A stretch of DNA of 64,000 bases from GCA-002793235 sp965267355 (GTDB lineage: Bacteria; Bacteroidota; Bacteroidia; Flavobacteriales_E; Vicingaceae). The notes beneath the pieces are model-generated. The model saw only the letters and a list, made by a program, of their open reading frames with translations, was not told the origin of the DNA and made no database searches. This document shows, piece after piece, positions 1 through 8,380 of the stretch (the stretch's first letter is position 1; every line of letters begins with the position of its first letter). A program made the translations under genes and the position numbers. The stretch is from assembly GCA_965267355.1 (NCBI GenBank), contig OZ253956.1, forward strand, positions 1,364,001-1,428,000, written 5' to 3'.

Positions 1-316
1 GTAAGTTTCGTTTAAGGTTCGTAGCATCAGCAACCACTACAACTAAAGTTTCATCAGTAGTATTTGTAAGGTAATCTTTTGTAATCTTTTCATCTTCTGA
101 ATTGGGCTGTAAGCTATAACTGCCAGGTAAATCTACTAAGTTATACTTTTGATTATTTATGCTAAAACTTCCTGTTTTTTTCTCTACTGTTACCCCAGGA
201 AAATTGCCGATTTTTTGATTTAAGCCTGTTAAGGCATTAAAAACAGTACTTTTTCCTGTGTTGGGGTTCCCAACTAAGATTACTTCTGAGTTATTATTAT
301 CAATGCCTTTTGCCAC
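1..316 (-). CDS. feoB: Ferrous iron transporter FeoB, N-terminal GTPase part (cut by window edge)
   Basis: FeoB is the inner-membrane Fe(II) transporter with an N-terminal G-protein domain. Only the first ~105 codons are present. The G domain is clear: G1 motif GNPNTGKST, then the switch I segment NFPGVTVEKK that is diagnostic for FeoB, then the G3 motif DLPGSYSL. The membrane domain lies outside the window. The start is a GTG that shares one base with the feoA stop codon (TAGTG), so feoA and feoB are translationally coupled in one operon. No in-frame ATG precedes the G1 motif. Expression should follow the feoA promoter and operator. Confidence 0.93.
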   Translation of the reverse strand, partial: MAKGIDNNNSEVILVGNPNTGKSTVFNALTGLNQKIGNFPGVTVEKKTGSFSINNQKYNLVDLPGSYSLQPNSEDEKITKDYLTNTTDETLVVVVADATNLKRNL

Positions 317-540
317 TAAACAATTCTTTTAATTTCAATGTTTTGAGCGTCAATTTTTCTGATACTAATGTGATTACTATCTGAGGTAATAATGATAGGG
401 TCTTTGAGAGGAGCTATTCTTTCTATTTTTACTTTTTTGCCAATTATAAAGCCCATTGCTAGTAATTGTAAAGCAAGATCTTCATCATAAATGGTATTTA
501 TAATGCCCGATTCATTTTCAGCTAGTTGGTCTAAAGTCAT
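316..540 (-). CDS. feoA: FeoA, SH3-like ferrous iron transport accessory protein
   Basis: A 74-residue protein with the FeoA SH3-like fold pattern: an early basic or hydrophobic helix (LALQLLAMGFIIGKKV), then alternating strands including the IERIAPLKDP turn. The family acts as a cytoplasmic partner that modulates FeoB. Length is normal for stand-alone FeoA. Its stop overlaps the feoB start by one base. The gene is preceded by a promoter-like element and a perfect palindrome, which suggests iron or metal control. Confidence 0.92.
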   Translation of the reverse strand: MTLDQLAENESGIINTIYDEDLALQLLAMGFIIGKKVKIERIAPLKDPIIITSDSNHISIRKIDAQNIEIKRIV

Positions 541-545
541 ATTTA

Positions 546-600
546 TTTAGAATAATTCTAAATAGAATCCAAATTTAGAATAATTTTTAAACCTGACCAA
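546..600 (-). promoter_or_regulatory. feoAB promoter with palindromic operator
   Basis: On the minus strand a -7 element TAAATTTG lies at 577-570 and a TTGG at 600-597, exactly 19 nt apart, matching the Bacteroidota TTTG-N19-TAnnTTTG architecture. A perfect palindrome, TTTAGAATAATTCTAAA, covers 546-562, just downstream of the expected start of transcription. A degraded copy (TTTAGAATAATTTTTAAA) lies at 574-591 over the -7 element, 28 bp away. The 7-1-7 core (TTAGAAT-A-ATTCTAA) resembles Fur/PerR-family boxes, and it also recalls DtxR-type sites. The regulator is inferred, not seen. Confidence 0.6.
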
Positions 601-627
601 TGATAATGCTCATTAAGTAATAGGTAG

Positions 628-771
628 TTAAACCGATTTTTTTTCAGGAATCTTTTTAATAGAACTCCATTTAGGACAGGAGTTGCATTTGTTCTTCTTT
701 CTCAAAAAACAAGATGTAAGTGTAAATGTTAAAAAACAAAGTATTATGGTAAACCTTAATTTCTTATTCAT
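628..771 (-). CDS. Small putative lipoprotein (47 aa)
   Basis: A 47-codon ORF with a textbook lipoprotein signal: MNKKLRF, a hydrophobic stretch, then lipobox LTSC with the acylated Cys at residue 21. The remaining 26 residues are basic and contain a CNSCPKW motif. The function is unknown. It is supported as real by a consensus TATCTTTG promoter element at 783-776, ending four bases before the ATG, and by its location in what would otherwise be an empty 295-bp gap. It is transcribed towards feoA and ends 28 bp upstream of the feo promoter region. Confidence 0.6.
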   Translation of the reverse strand: MNKKLRFTIILCFLTFTLTSCFLRKKNKCNSCPKWSSIKKIPEKKSV

Positions 772-835
772 TTGGCAAAGATAAAAAATGACAAGATATT
801 ATACTTGATGTATTCGCTAATAAATTTTTACCTTT

Positions 836-1588
836 ATGCTTTATATGTTGTCATCTATACATAACATCGGTAAATATTTTATATTGTTGGGTAAGGTATT
901 TCAAAAGCCTGACAATTATCGTTTGTATTGGCGACAAATTGTGCACGAGATGGTTAGCCTTGGAATAGGTTCACTCGGTTTAATTTCCATTATTTCAATC
1001 TTTATGGGAGCTGTTGTTACTTTGCAAACAGTTTCGGCTATAGATAGCCCATTGATACCATTATATACCGTAGGTTATGCTACAAGACAGTCGTTTATTT
1101 TAGAGTTAGCACCTACCATTATGTGTTTAATTTTGGCTGGAAAAGTAGGTTCAAACATTTCTTCCGAAATAGGAACAATGCGTATTACTGAACAGATTGA
1201 TGCACTTGAAATAATGGGTGTAAATTCTGCTTCTTATTTAATTTTTCCTAAAATTATCGCTGCATTGGTAACTATTCCAATGATAGTAATTTACAGTATG
1301 TTTTTGGGTATAATTGGAGGATACATCGTTGGAGCATATTCAGATATGTTGACCATTGAGGATTATTTGTATGGATTGAGGTATGATTTTAAAACTTTTG
1401 ACGTAATATATGCCTTGGTTAAAACCTTGTTTTTTGCCTTTATCATTACCAGTATTCCTTCTTTTTATGGGTATTATGTTAGAGGAGGCGCATTAGATAT
1501 AGGTCGTTCTAGTACTAAATCAGTTGTTTATAGCAGTATTAGCATATTAGTAATTAACTACCTCTTAACTCAACTATTATTGATATGA
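836..1588 (+). CDS. mlaE: MlaE-family ABC transporter permease
   Basis: A 250-residue polytopic membrane protein of the MlaE permease family, which moves phospholipids between the inner membrane and an MCE protein. The family core is visible: the FMGAVVTLQT segment, LAPTIMCLILAGKVGSNISSE and the EQIDALEIMG motif around residues 115-140, with further membrane segments to the C-terminus. It overlaps mlaF by four bases (ATGA), so the two form an operon. No MCE/MlaD gene follows, because a terminator comes straight after mlaF; the substrate-binding subunit must be elsewhere. A second in-frame ATG nine bases in (845) is an alternative start, since a TACCTTTA promoter-like element touches the first ATG. 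Confidence 0.92.
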   Translation: MLYMLSSIHNIGKYFILLGKVFQKPDNYRLYWRQIVHEMVSLGIGSLGLISIISIFMGAVVTLQTVSAIDSPLIPLYTVGYATRQSFILELAPTIMCLILAGKVGSNISSEIGTMRITEQIDALEIMGVNSASYLIFPKIIAALVTIPMIVIYSMFLGIIGGYIVGAYSDMLTIEDYLYGLRYDFKTFDVIYALVKTLFFAFIITSIPSFYGYYVRGGALDIGRSSTKSVVYSSISILVINYLLTQLLLI

Positions 1589-2334
1589 TTGAAGTTAAAA
1601 ATATCAATAAATCATTTGGAGATAATCATATTTTAAAAGATGTTTCCATTTCTTTTAAAAGAGGAGCTATTAATTTGATTATTGGTGCAAGTGGTTCTGG
1701 AAAATCTGTGCTTACCAAATGTATTGTTGGTTTGCATGAGGTTGATAGTGGGAGTGTAGTATATGATGGGCGTAATTTTTCTGATATGAATTTTAGCCAA
1801 CGAAAAGAAATCAGAAAAGAAATAGGTATGCTTTTTCAAGGTTCAGCTTTGTTTGATTCGTTAACTGTTGAGGAGAATGTAAAATTTCCATTGGAAATGT
1901 ATACCAAACAGAGTGAAGAGGAAGTTTTAGATAGGGTAAACTTTTGTCTAAATAGAGTAAAATTAGAGAATGCTAATAATTTATATCCTTCTGAATTGAG
2001 CGGAGGTATGCAAAAAAGAGCTGCATTGGCGCGGGCAATGGCATTAAATCCAAAGTATTTGTTTTGTGATGAGCCTAATTCTGGTTTAGACCCTCAAACA
2101 GGAATTATTATAGATAACCTTATACAAGAAATTACTGAAGAGTATAATATGACTACAATTGTGATTACGCATGATATGAATTCGGTGATGGAGACGGGTG
2201 ATCACATTACCTTTATTTATAAGGGTGAGAATTGGTGGGAAGGTAATAAAGAAGAAATACTTAAAACGGATAATAAAGAATTATGTGATTTTGTATATGC
2301 TTCACGCATTATGCAAAAGTTTAAAAACCTTTAG
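1585..2334 (+). CDS. mlaF: MlaF-family ABC transporter ATPase
   Basis: A 249-residue ABC ATPase that powers the MlaE permease. Walker A is GASGSGKS at residues 34-41, the Q-loop region is GMLFQGSALFDSLTVEENV, the signature is LSGGMQKR, Walker B is YLFCDEPNSGLDP, and the switch histidine is in VITHD. The ALFDSLTVEENVKFPL pattern is typical of the Mla/Ttg2A ATPases. It overlaps mlaE by four bases and is followed at once by a strong hairpin terminator. Confidence 0.93.
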   Translation: MIEVKNINKSFGDNHILKDVSISFKRGAINLIIGASGSGKSVLTKCIVGLHEVDSGSVVYDGRNFSDMNFSQRKEIRKEIGMLFQGSALFDSLTVEENVKFPLEMYTKQSEEEVLDRVNFCLNRVKLENANNLYPSELSGGMQKRAALARAMALNPKYLFCDEPNSGLDPQTGIIIDNLIQEITEEYNMTTIVITHDMNSVMETGDHITFIYKGENWWEGNKEEILKTDNKELCDFVYASRIMQKFKNL

Positions 2335-2355
2335 AGTTATTTTTCTTAGAAACAA

Positions 2356-2381
2356 AAAACCCGCTCATTTGAGCGGGTTTT
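2356..2381. terminator. Bidirectional intrinsic terminator
   Basis: A 12-bp perfect stem (AAAACCCGCTCA pairing with TGAGCGGGTTTT) around a TT centre, with A-runs on one side and T-runs on the other. It lies between the convergent mlaF and T9SS cargo genes and can end transcription from both. Confidence 0.85.
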
Positions 2382-2401
2382 GTTTTGTATATAAGTAAGT
2401 A

Positions 2402-4270
2402 TTACTCTACAATCAATTTAACTGTTTCGTTGTTTACGTTTAAGAAGTAAACGCCTTTACTTTGACCAGCTAAAGAGATAACTTCTTTAGTTTGACCAGA
2501 AACAGCGATTACTCTGTTAACAACAGTTTGACCAACCACGTTAGTAACCGTTAAGTTAACATTTTCGCTAGTAGCAGCATTTAAGTTAATGGTAAACTCA
2601 CCAGTAGCACTTGGGTTTGGATAAACACTGAAATCAAATTCACCGATATATTTATCGTTCACAGACCATAGGAAACCAGTTCTTAATCTAATCGCTGGAG
2701 TTTGAGTAGTGAAGAAGTTTTCACCAGTATTAGGTGCAGCCATAGTAGGGTAGAAAATTAAACTTTGCTGTGCACCAAAACCTTGTCCATCCGTAGATCT
2801 ACCACTTGTTCCATAAAAGAATTCAGCACCAGCACCAGCCCATGCATGTACACATATAAAATAAGTGCCAGGTATTAATCCAACCGGAGCAACAAATGGT
2901 AAAGTGATAGTTGCATTACTAGAAATATCACCAGCAGTAATTGAGTAAGGAGCAGTTCTAGAACCAGGCACCTCTACAAAACTACCAGAAGAAATGTCAT
3001 AAATAGCAGCATCAATAATAGCACCTGCTTGAGAGTTAGAACCAATAACTACGTCAATAGACAAAGCAGTATCAGCTACAAAAATATCATACCAGTTACC
3101 TGCTTCAAATTCTTCAGTAGGAGGAGTTACCTGAGTGTTGTAGCCACCACCGTTACCCCAAAAAGGACCAGTACCACCAAAATCATCGTGAGCATAAAGT
3201 TCATAACTGACTTCAAATGGATTAAACGCAACACCATTATCAAGTGGCGTACTTTCAGTTGAATCAGAAGATGCTGAAAGAACAATATCATAAGCAACAG
3301 CAACTGTCATTGGTGGAGTCCATCCTGCAGCAATACCTAAACTATCGTTAGCAGCACCAGCAATTACTGTTTGTCCAGCACTTGTTCCGTTATAAGCAGC
3401 ACCACTATTAACAGAAGCAGTCATGATCGTATTTAACTGGTCAGCAGAACCAATGTTATCTACTCTCATGAAGAAATCCATAGGTTGAATTTGTTTATGT
3501 GGTATTCTAGTGTATTGAAGACCAGCAATTCCGTAGTAAGTGTTACCAGCAACTAAATCATTGTACTCAGTTTCAAATACTTCGATGTCATCAAGTAACC
3601 AGATGTAGTGACTTGCACCACCAGCCCAATGGAATCTAATCCAAATTTTACCAGTATATCCACCAACAGCACTTGTAATGTTAAGTACTTTTAATTCAAC
3701 ACTGTTAAATGCATTAATTGCAGTAGCACCTCTAGCACTAAATGTATTTACATTACTCGAGAAAGTAGAATCAGTACTTACTACTACATTAAGAGCAGCA
3801 GTTTGCTGACAACATAATCTAAATCTTTGGAAAAATCTAATAGAAACATTAGGTTCACCATTTAAAGTAATACCACTTGTTTGAACATAAGAATCTAAAT
3901 CAGAGAATGGACCACCTTGATTTAAACTATCTCCAAATAACATAATATGGTTACCACCAGAATTAGAGTTAAGACCAACATTAGTTGTGTATTGAGCATT
4001 GTGAACTCCATCAGTTTGCTCCCATACACGCCCCATAGCAGTATTATCCATACTGTACCAGCCTGTTGGTAAACCAGGGTTATTAAATTCTTCAATCCAA
4101 ATTTGATCTCCGGCAGCTTTGTTGTTAGCTGTAGCTTTAACCGTTTCAGAATCAAACATTTGATCTGAAGTTAATTTAGCTTGCGTTGGTGTAAGAATGC
4201 CATTACCCTGACCGAAAGAAACGGTAGCAGCTAACAAGCATACACCCACAATTGTGTAAATTTTTTTCAT
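2402..4270 (-). CDS. T9SS type A cargo protein, tandem copy 1 (622 aa)
   Basis: A secreted protein of 622 residues. A signal peptide (MKKIYTIVGVCLLAATVSFG) is followed at about residues 55-235 by a beta-rich domain that starts with IWIEEFNNPGLPTGW and ends with HYIWLLDDIEVFE, a pattern of MAM-like / choice-of-anchor jelly-roll domains. A second repeat-like region contains YAHDDFGGTGPFWGNGGG. The C-terminal ~75 residues (VYPNPSATGEF to ETVKLIVE) form a T9SS type A sorting domain, so export through the outer membrane and surface anchoring or release are expected. The true function is unknown. It is the last of three tandem paralogues; residues 1-235 are almost identical to those of copy 2, while the linker before the sorting domain (VNDKYIGEFDFS) is unique. 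Confidence 0.88.
   Translation of the reverse strand: MKKIYTIVGVCLLAATVSFGQGNGILTPTQAKLTSDQMFDSETVKATANNKAAGDQIWIEEFNNPGLPTGWYSMDNTAMGRVWEQTDGVHNAQYTTNVGLNSNSGGNHIMLFGDSLNQGGPFSDLDSYVQTSGITLNGEPNVSIRFFQRFRLCCQQTAALNVVVSTDSTFSSNVNTFSARGATAINAFNSVELKVLNITSAVGGYTGKIWIRFHWAGGASHYIWLLDDIEVFETEYNDLVAGNTYYGIAGLQYTRIPHKQIQPMDFFMRVDNIGSADQLNTIMTASVNSGAAYNGTSAGQTVIAGAANDSLGIAAGWTPPMTVAVAYDIVLSASSDSTESTPLDNGVAFNPFEVSYELYAHDDFGGTGPFWGNGGGYNTQVTPPTEEFEAGNWYDIFVADTALSIDVVIGSNSQAGAIIDAAIYDISSGSFVEVPGSRTAPYSITAGDISSNATITLPFVAPVGLIPGTYFICVHAWAGAGAEFFYGTSGRSTDGQGFGAQQSLIFYPTMAAPNTGENFFTTQTPAIRLRTGFLWSVNDKYIGEFDFSVYPNPSATGEFTINLNAATSENVNLTVTNVVGQTVVNRVIAVSGQTKEVISLAGQSKGVYFLNVNNETVKLIVE
3568..4250. repeat. Direct repeat shared by cargo copies 1 and 2 (first unit)
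   Basis: About 680 bp with no difference I could find from 5575-6257, a constant offset of 2007 bp. It encodes the N-terminal jelly-roll-like domain. The flanks diverge quickly: synonymous changes appear just below 3568, and an Ile/Thr change in the signal peptide lies just above 4250. This pattern suggests recent duplication or gene conversion. Confidence 0.85.
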
Positions 4271-4358
4271 AATTTATTGATTTTAGTTAGTAATACTTGA
4301 AGATACACATTAAATCAACAAATATTAATACTGTTCTATTAACGGTACTATAAATAAA

Positions 4359-4384
4359 AAAAGCCGCTCATTTGAGCGGCTTTT
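4359..4384 (-). terminator. Intrinsic terminator of cargo copy 2
   Basis: A 12-bp perfect stem, AAAAGCCGCTCA with TGAGCGGCTTTT, around TT, flanked by A- and T-runs. It lies just downstream of the stop codon at 4406 on the minus strand, between copies 2 and 1. It is a close sequence relative of the terminator at 2356-2381, with one stem base pair different, as expected if the terminator was duplicated with the gene. Confidence 0.82.
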
Positions 4385-4405
4385 GTTTTGTATATAAAGT
4401 AAGTA

Positions 4406-6277
4406 TTACTCTACAATCAATTTAACTGTTTCGTTGTTTACGTTTAAGAAGTAAACACCTTTGCTTTGACCGGCTAAAGAAATAACTTCTTTAGTTTGAC
4501 CAGAAACAGCGATTACTCTGTTAACAACAGTTTGACCAACCACGTTAGTAACCGTTAAGTTAACATTTTCGCTAGTAGCAGCATTTAAGTTAATGGTAAA
4601 CTCACCAGTAGCACTTGGGTTAGGGTAAACGTTAAAGTTTAACTCTTCTGTAACTACATTTTCAATTCCTGTAGATAAAGGAGTAGTTCTTAATCTAACT
4701 GTTGGAGTTTGAGTAGTGAAGAAGTTTTCACCAGTATTAGGTGCAGCCATAGTAGGGTAGAAAATTAAACTTTGCTGCGCACCAAAGCCTTGTCCGTCTG
4801 TAGATCTACCACTTGTTCCATAAAAGAATTCAGCACCAGCACCAGCCCATGCATGTACACATACAAAGTAAGTACCTGGTTGTAATTCAATTCCACTAGA
4901 AAAAGGTAAAGTGATGGTTGCATTACTTGAAATATCACCAGCAGTGATAGAGTAAGGAGCAGTTCTAGAACCAGGCACCTCTACAAAACTACCAGAAGAA
5001 ATATCATAGATCGCAGCATCAATAATTGCACCTGCACCAGAGTTAGATCCAACAACAACATCAATAGAAGTAGCTGTATCAGTAGCAAACACATCAATCC
5101 AGTTACCAGCTTCAAATTCTTCAGTAGGAGGAGTTACCTGAGTGTTGTAACCACCACCGTTACCCCAAAAAGGACCAGTACCACCAAAATCATCATGTGC
5201 ATATAAATCTGTAGTAACTTCAAATGGATTAAACGCAACACCATTATCAAGTGGCGTACTTTCAGTTGAATCAGAAGATGCAACAATAACAATGTCATAA
5301 GGAACAGCAACTGTCATTGGTGGAGTCCATCCTGCAGCAATACCTAAACTATCGTTAGCAGCACCAGCAACTACTGTTTGTCCAGCACTTGTTCCGTTAT
5401 AAGCAGCACCACTATTAACAGAAGCAGTCATGATCGTATTTAACTGGTCAGCAGAACCAATGTTGTCAACTCTCATGAAGAAATCCATAGGTTGAACTTG
5501 TCTTTGTGGCATTCTTGTATATTGAAGACCAGCTGTACCATAATAAGTGTTACCAGCAACTAAATCGTTGTATTCAGTTTCAAATACTTCGATGTCATCA
5601 AGTAACCAGATGTAGTGACTTGCACCACCAGCCCAATGGAATCTAATCCAAATTTTACCAGTATATCCACCAACAGCACTTGTAATGTTAAGTACTTTTA
5701 ATTCAACACTGTTAAATGCATTAATTGCAGTAGCACCTCTAGCACTAAATGTATTTACATTACTCGAGAAAGTAGAATCAGTACTTACTACTACATTAAG
5801 AGCAGCAGTTTGCTGACAACATAATCTAAATCTTTGGAAAAATCTAATAGAAACATTAGGTTCACCATTTAAAGTAATACCACTTGTTTGAACATAAGAA
5901 TCTAAATCAGAGAATGGACCACCTTGATTTAAACTATCTCCAAATAACATAATATGGTTACCACCAGAATTAGAGTTAAGACCAACATTAGTTGTGTATT
6001 GAGCATTGTGAACTCCATCAGTTTGCTCCCATACACGCCCCATAGCAGTATTATCCATACTGTACCAGCCTGTTGGTAAACCAGGGTTATTAAATTCTTC
6101 AATCCAAATTTGATCTCCGGCAGCTTTGTTGTTAGCTGTAGCTTTAACCGTTTCAGAATCAAACATTTGATCTGAAGTTAATTTAGCTTGCGTTGGTGTA
6201 AGAATGCCATTACCCTGACCGAAAGAAACGGTAGCAGCTAACAAGCATACACCCACAGTTGTGTAAATTTTTTTCAT
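4406..6277 (-). CDS. T9SS type A cargo protein, tandem copy 2 (623 aa)
   Basis: A paralogue of copy 1 with the same plan: signal peptide (MKKIYTTVGVCLLAATVSFG), N-terminal jelly-roll-like domain ending LLDDIEVFE, a middle region with NDLVAGNTYYG and DDFGGTGPFWGN, and a type A sorting domain ending KLIVE. Differences from copy 1 cluster in the middle (residues ~246-400) and in the linker before the sorting domain (TGIENVVTEELNFN), where it instead resembles copy 3. The gene is thus a mosaic of its two neighbours. A TACTTTCG promoter-like element lies upstream near 6305-6312 on the minus strand, so each copy probably has its own promoter as well as its own terminator. Confidence 0.88.
   Translation of the reverse strand: MKKIYTTVGVCLLAATVSFGQGNGILTPTQAKLTSDQMFDSETVKATANNKAAGDQIWIEEFNNPGLPTGWYSMDNTAMGRVWEQTDGVHNAQYTTNVGLNSNSGGNHIMLFGDSLNQGGPFSDLDSYVQTSGITLNGEPNVSIRFFQRFRLCCQQTAALNVVVSTDSTFSSNVNTFSARGATAINAFNSVELKVLNITSAVGGYTGKIWIRFHWAGGASHYIWLLDDIEVFETEYNDLVAGNTYYGTAGLQYTRMPQRQVQPMDFFMRVDNIGSADQLNTIMTASVNSGAAYNGTSAGQTVVAGAANDSLGIAAGWTPPMTVAVPYDIVIVASSDSTESTPLDNGVAFNPFEVTTDLYAHDDFGGTGPFWGNGGGYNTQVTPPTEEFEAGNWIDVFATDTATSIDVVVGSNSGAGAIIDAAIYDISSGSFVEVPGSRTAPYSITAGDISSNATITLPFSSGIELQPGTYFVCVHAWAGAGAEFFYGTSGRSTDGQGFGAQQSLIFYPTMAAPNTGENFFTTQTPTVRLRTTPLSTGIENVVTEELNFNVYPNPSATGEFTINLNAATSENVNLTVTNVVGQTVVNRVIAVSGQTKEVISLAGQSKGVYFLNVNNETVKLIVE
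5575..6257. repeat. Direct repeat shared by cargo copies 1 and 2 (second unit)
   Basis: Partner of 3568-4250 at 2007 bp offset; see that entry. The two units are direct repeats in neighbouring genes, so homologous recombination between them could delete or amplify one full gene plus terminator. Confidence 0.85.
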
Positions 6278-6396
6278 AATATTTCGTTTTTGATTAATTA
6301 GTCTTACGAAAGTACAAAAAAAAATAACAATAAATTAACTGATTTCATTAAAGGTTGTGTATCTAACTAAAAAGGTATTTTTTGTAAAAGATATAA

Positions 6397-6425
6397 AAAA
6401 GCCTGTGATGTCATCACAGGCTTTT
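6397..6425 (-). terminator. Intrinsic terminator of cargo copy 3
   Basis: A 14-bp perfect stem, AAAAGCCTGTGATG with CATCACAGGCTTTT, around a single T. It sits between the stop codon of copy 3 and the promoter region of copy 2. Its sequence is unrelated to the GAGCGG-type hairpins that follow copies 1 and 2. Confidence 0.85.
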
Positions 6426-6445
6426 GAAAGTATATTAAGTGTAAA

Positions 6446-8257
6446 TTACTTTATAATCAATTTAACTGTTTCGTTGTTTACAGTTAAGAAGTAAACACCT
6501 TTACTTTGACCAGCTAAAGAGATAACTTCTTTAGTTTGACCAGAAACAGCGATTACTCTGTTAACAACAGTTTGACCAACCACGTTAGTAACCGTTAAGT
6601 TAACGTTTTCGCTAGTAGCCGCATTTAAGTTAATGGTAAACTCACCAGTAGCACTTGGGTTAGGGTAAACGTTAAAGTTTAACTCTTCTGCAACTACATT
6701 TTCAATGCTAGTAGTCATAGCAGTAGTTCTTAATCTAACCGTTGGAGTTTGTGTAGTATAGAAGTTTTCACCACTATTAGGCGCAGCCATAGTAGGGTAG
6801 AAAATTAAACTTTGTTGCGCACCAAAACCTTGTCCGTCTAAAGAACTTCCGCTTGTTGCATAAAAGAATTCAGCACCAGCACCAGCCCAGGCGTGCACAC
6901 AAACAAAGTAAGTACCTGTTACTAGCTCAATTGGAGAAGAAAAAGGAAGAGTGATTGTCGCATTACTTGAAGCATCTCCAGCAGTAATTGAGTAAGGAGC
7001 AGTTCTAGAACCAGGCACCTCTACAAAACTACCAGAAGAAATGTCATAAATAGCAGCATCAATAATTGCACCTGCTTGAGAGTTAGTACCGATAACTACA
7101 TCAATAGAAGTAGCTGTGTCGGTAACAAAAATATCAAACCAGTTACCAGCTTCAAATTCTTCAGTAGGAGGAGTTACCTGGGTGTTATATCCACCACCGT
7201 TATTCCAGAATGGACCAGTACCACCAAAATCATCATGAGCATATAAATCTGCAGAAACCTCTAGAGGCATAAAAGCAATACCGTTATTAGCTGGAGTACT
7301 TTCAACAGAATCAGAAGAAGCTATAACTGCAATATCGTAAGGAACACCTACGGTTGCAGGTGGAGTCCAAGAACCAGCCATACCTAAACTATCAGCAACA
7401 GCACCAGCCATAACTGTTTGAGGTAAGCTAGTAGCTACTGGGCTAGCATTAACAGTTGCAGTCATAATAGTATTTGGCTGGTCAACAGCACCAACGTTAT
7501 CAACTCTCATAAAGAAGTCAACAGGTTGAATTTGTCTTACAGGAACTCTAGTGTAAGGAACACCAGCTGTACCATAATAACCTTCTGAAGCAAATAAATC
7601 GTTGTTTTCAGTTACCTCAATAGCAACATCATCAATAGCCCATCCATAATCCCAGCTTCCAGTATATCTAAATCTAATCCATACTTTTGGTTGGTTACCA
7701 GCAGCAGCACTAATGTTAACAGTAGTTAACTCAGGATTAGCTGTAGCTCCGTTTACAGCAACATTAGTATGAACAGGATAAGAGCTAGTGAAGTTAACAC
7801 TATCAGTACTTACCTCTACATAAATTGCTGTGGTATTAAATGGTCTAAAGTAAGATTCAAATACTAAAGAAACATTAGCATTACCAGAACAGTTAATAGG
7901 ATTTACTGTAGTAATAGAAGCATCAAATGATGGAGTACCAGAAGCATCATCAGCATCGAATAATGCAAAAGGAGTACCAGAAGAAGATTGGATATCTGCT
8001 AATGGGAAACCACCGTTACCAGTAGCTGATTGACCGATAGTCCAGTTTTTAGGGTCTGCACCAACAGTAGTCATGTACCAGTTTGCAGAGTTTGAGAAAT
8101 CATCAAACCAAAGTTGAGCTCCTTTATCTTGAGGCGCTTTGGTTGCAGTTTTTACATCGTGATTTTCAGTTCTAAAAGGAACTGTGTTACTAACACGCTG
8201 AGCATTGGCTACACCTGCCACAGCTAATGCTAGAAATGATAAGTAAATTTTTTTCAT
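6446..8257 (-). CDS. T9SS type A cargo protein, tandem copy 3 (603 aa)
   Basis: The most diverged and most upstream of the three paralogues. It has a signal peptide (MKKIYLSFLALAVAGVANA) and an N-terminal domain of the same class but different sequence (QLWFDDFSNSANW... to ...WAIDDVAIEV). The middle and C-terminal parts are strongly similar to copies 1 and 2 (YAHDDFGGTGPFW, TPPTEEFEAGNW, AIYDISSGSFVEVPG). The type A sorting domain is nearly the same and ends KLIIK. Function is unknown; a surface or released structural or adhesive protein is only an inference. A consensus TACTTTTG element at 8303-8296 lies about 38 bp upstream of the ATG. Confidence 0.88.
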   Translation of the reverse strand: MKKIYLSFLALAVAGVANAQRVSNTVPFRTENHDVKTATKAPQDKGAQLWFDDFSNSANWYMTTVGADPKNWTIGQSATGNGGFPLADIQSSSGTPFALFDADDASGTPSFDASITTVNPINCSGNANVSLVFESYFRPFNTTAIYVEVSTDSVNFTSSYPVHTNVAVNGATANPELTTVNISAAAGNQPKVWIRFRYTGSWDYGWAIDDVAIEVTENNDLFASEGYYGTAGVPYTRVPVRQIQPVDFFMRVDNVGAVDQPNTIMTATVNASPVATSLPQTVMAGAVADSLGMAGSWTPPATVGVPYDIAVIASSDSVESTPANNGIAFMPLEVSADLYAHDDFGGTGPFWNNGGGYNTQVTPPTEEFEAGNWFDIFVTDTATSIDVVIGTNSQAGAIIDAAIYDISSGSFVEVPGSRTAPYSITAGDASSNATITLPFSSPIELVTGTYFVCVHAWAGAGAEFFYATSGSSLDGQGFGAQQSLIFYPTMAAPNSGENFYTTQTPTVRLRTTAMTTSIENVVAEELNFNVYPNPSATGEFTINLNAATSENVNLTVTNVVGQTVVNRVIAVSGQTKEVISLAGQSKGVYFLTVNNETVKLIIK

Positions 8258-8295
8258 AATTTATGTTTTAGTTTCTACTAATTTAGTTAGACTAA

Positions 8296-8303
8296 CAAAA
8301 GTA
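8296..8303 (-). promoter_or_regulatory. -7 promoter element for cargo copy 3
   Basis: TACTTTTG on the minus strand fits the Bacteroidota -7 consensus TAnnTTTG and would give a leader of about 35 nt. I see no clear TTTG 19 nt upstream. The surrounding bases (ATTACTTTTGTTAG) are identical to those at the gcvP promoter. Confidence 0.5.
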
Positions 8304-8380
8304 ATAAAATAAAGATTACTTTAAGTAATTATTATATGCTTACTACATAAAAGGTCTTTTTTGTAAAGAAACGGTAATTT

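Noticed and set aside
3922..6162. Two identical 77-residue frames in the cargo genes
   Set aside because: They are shadow frames inside the identical repeat of copies 1 and 2.
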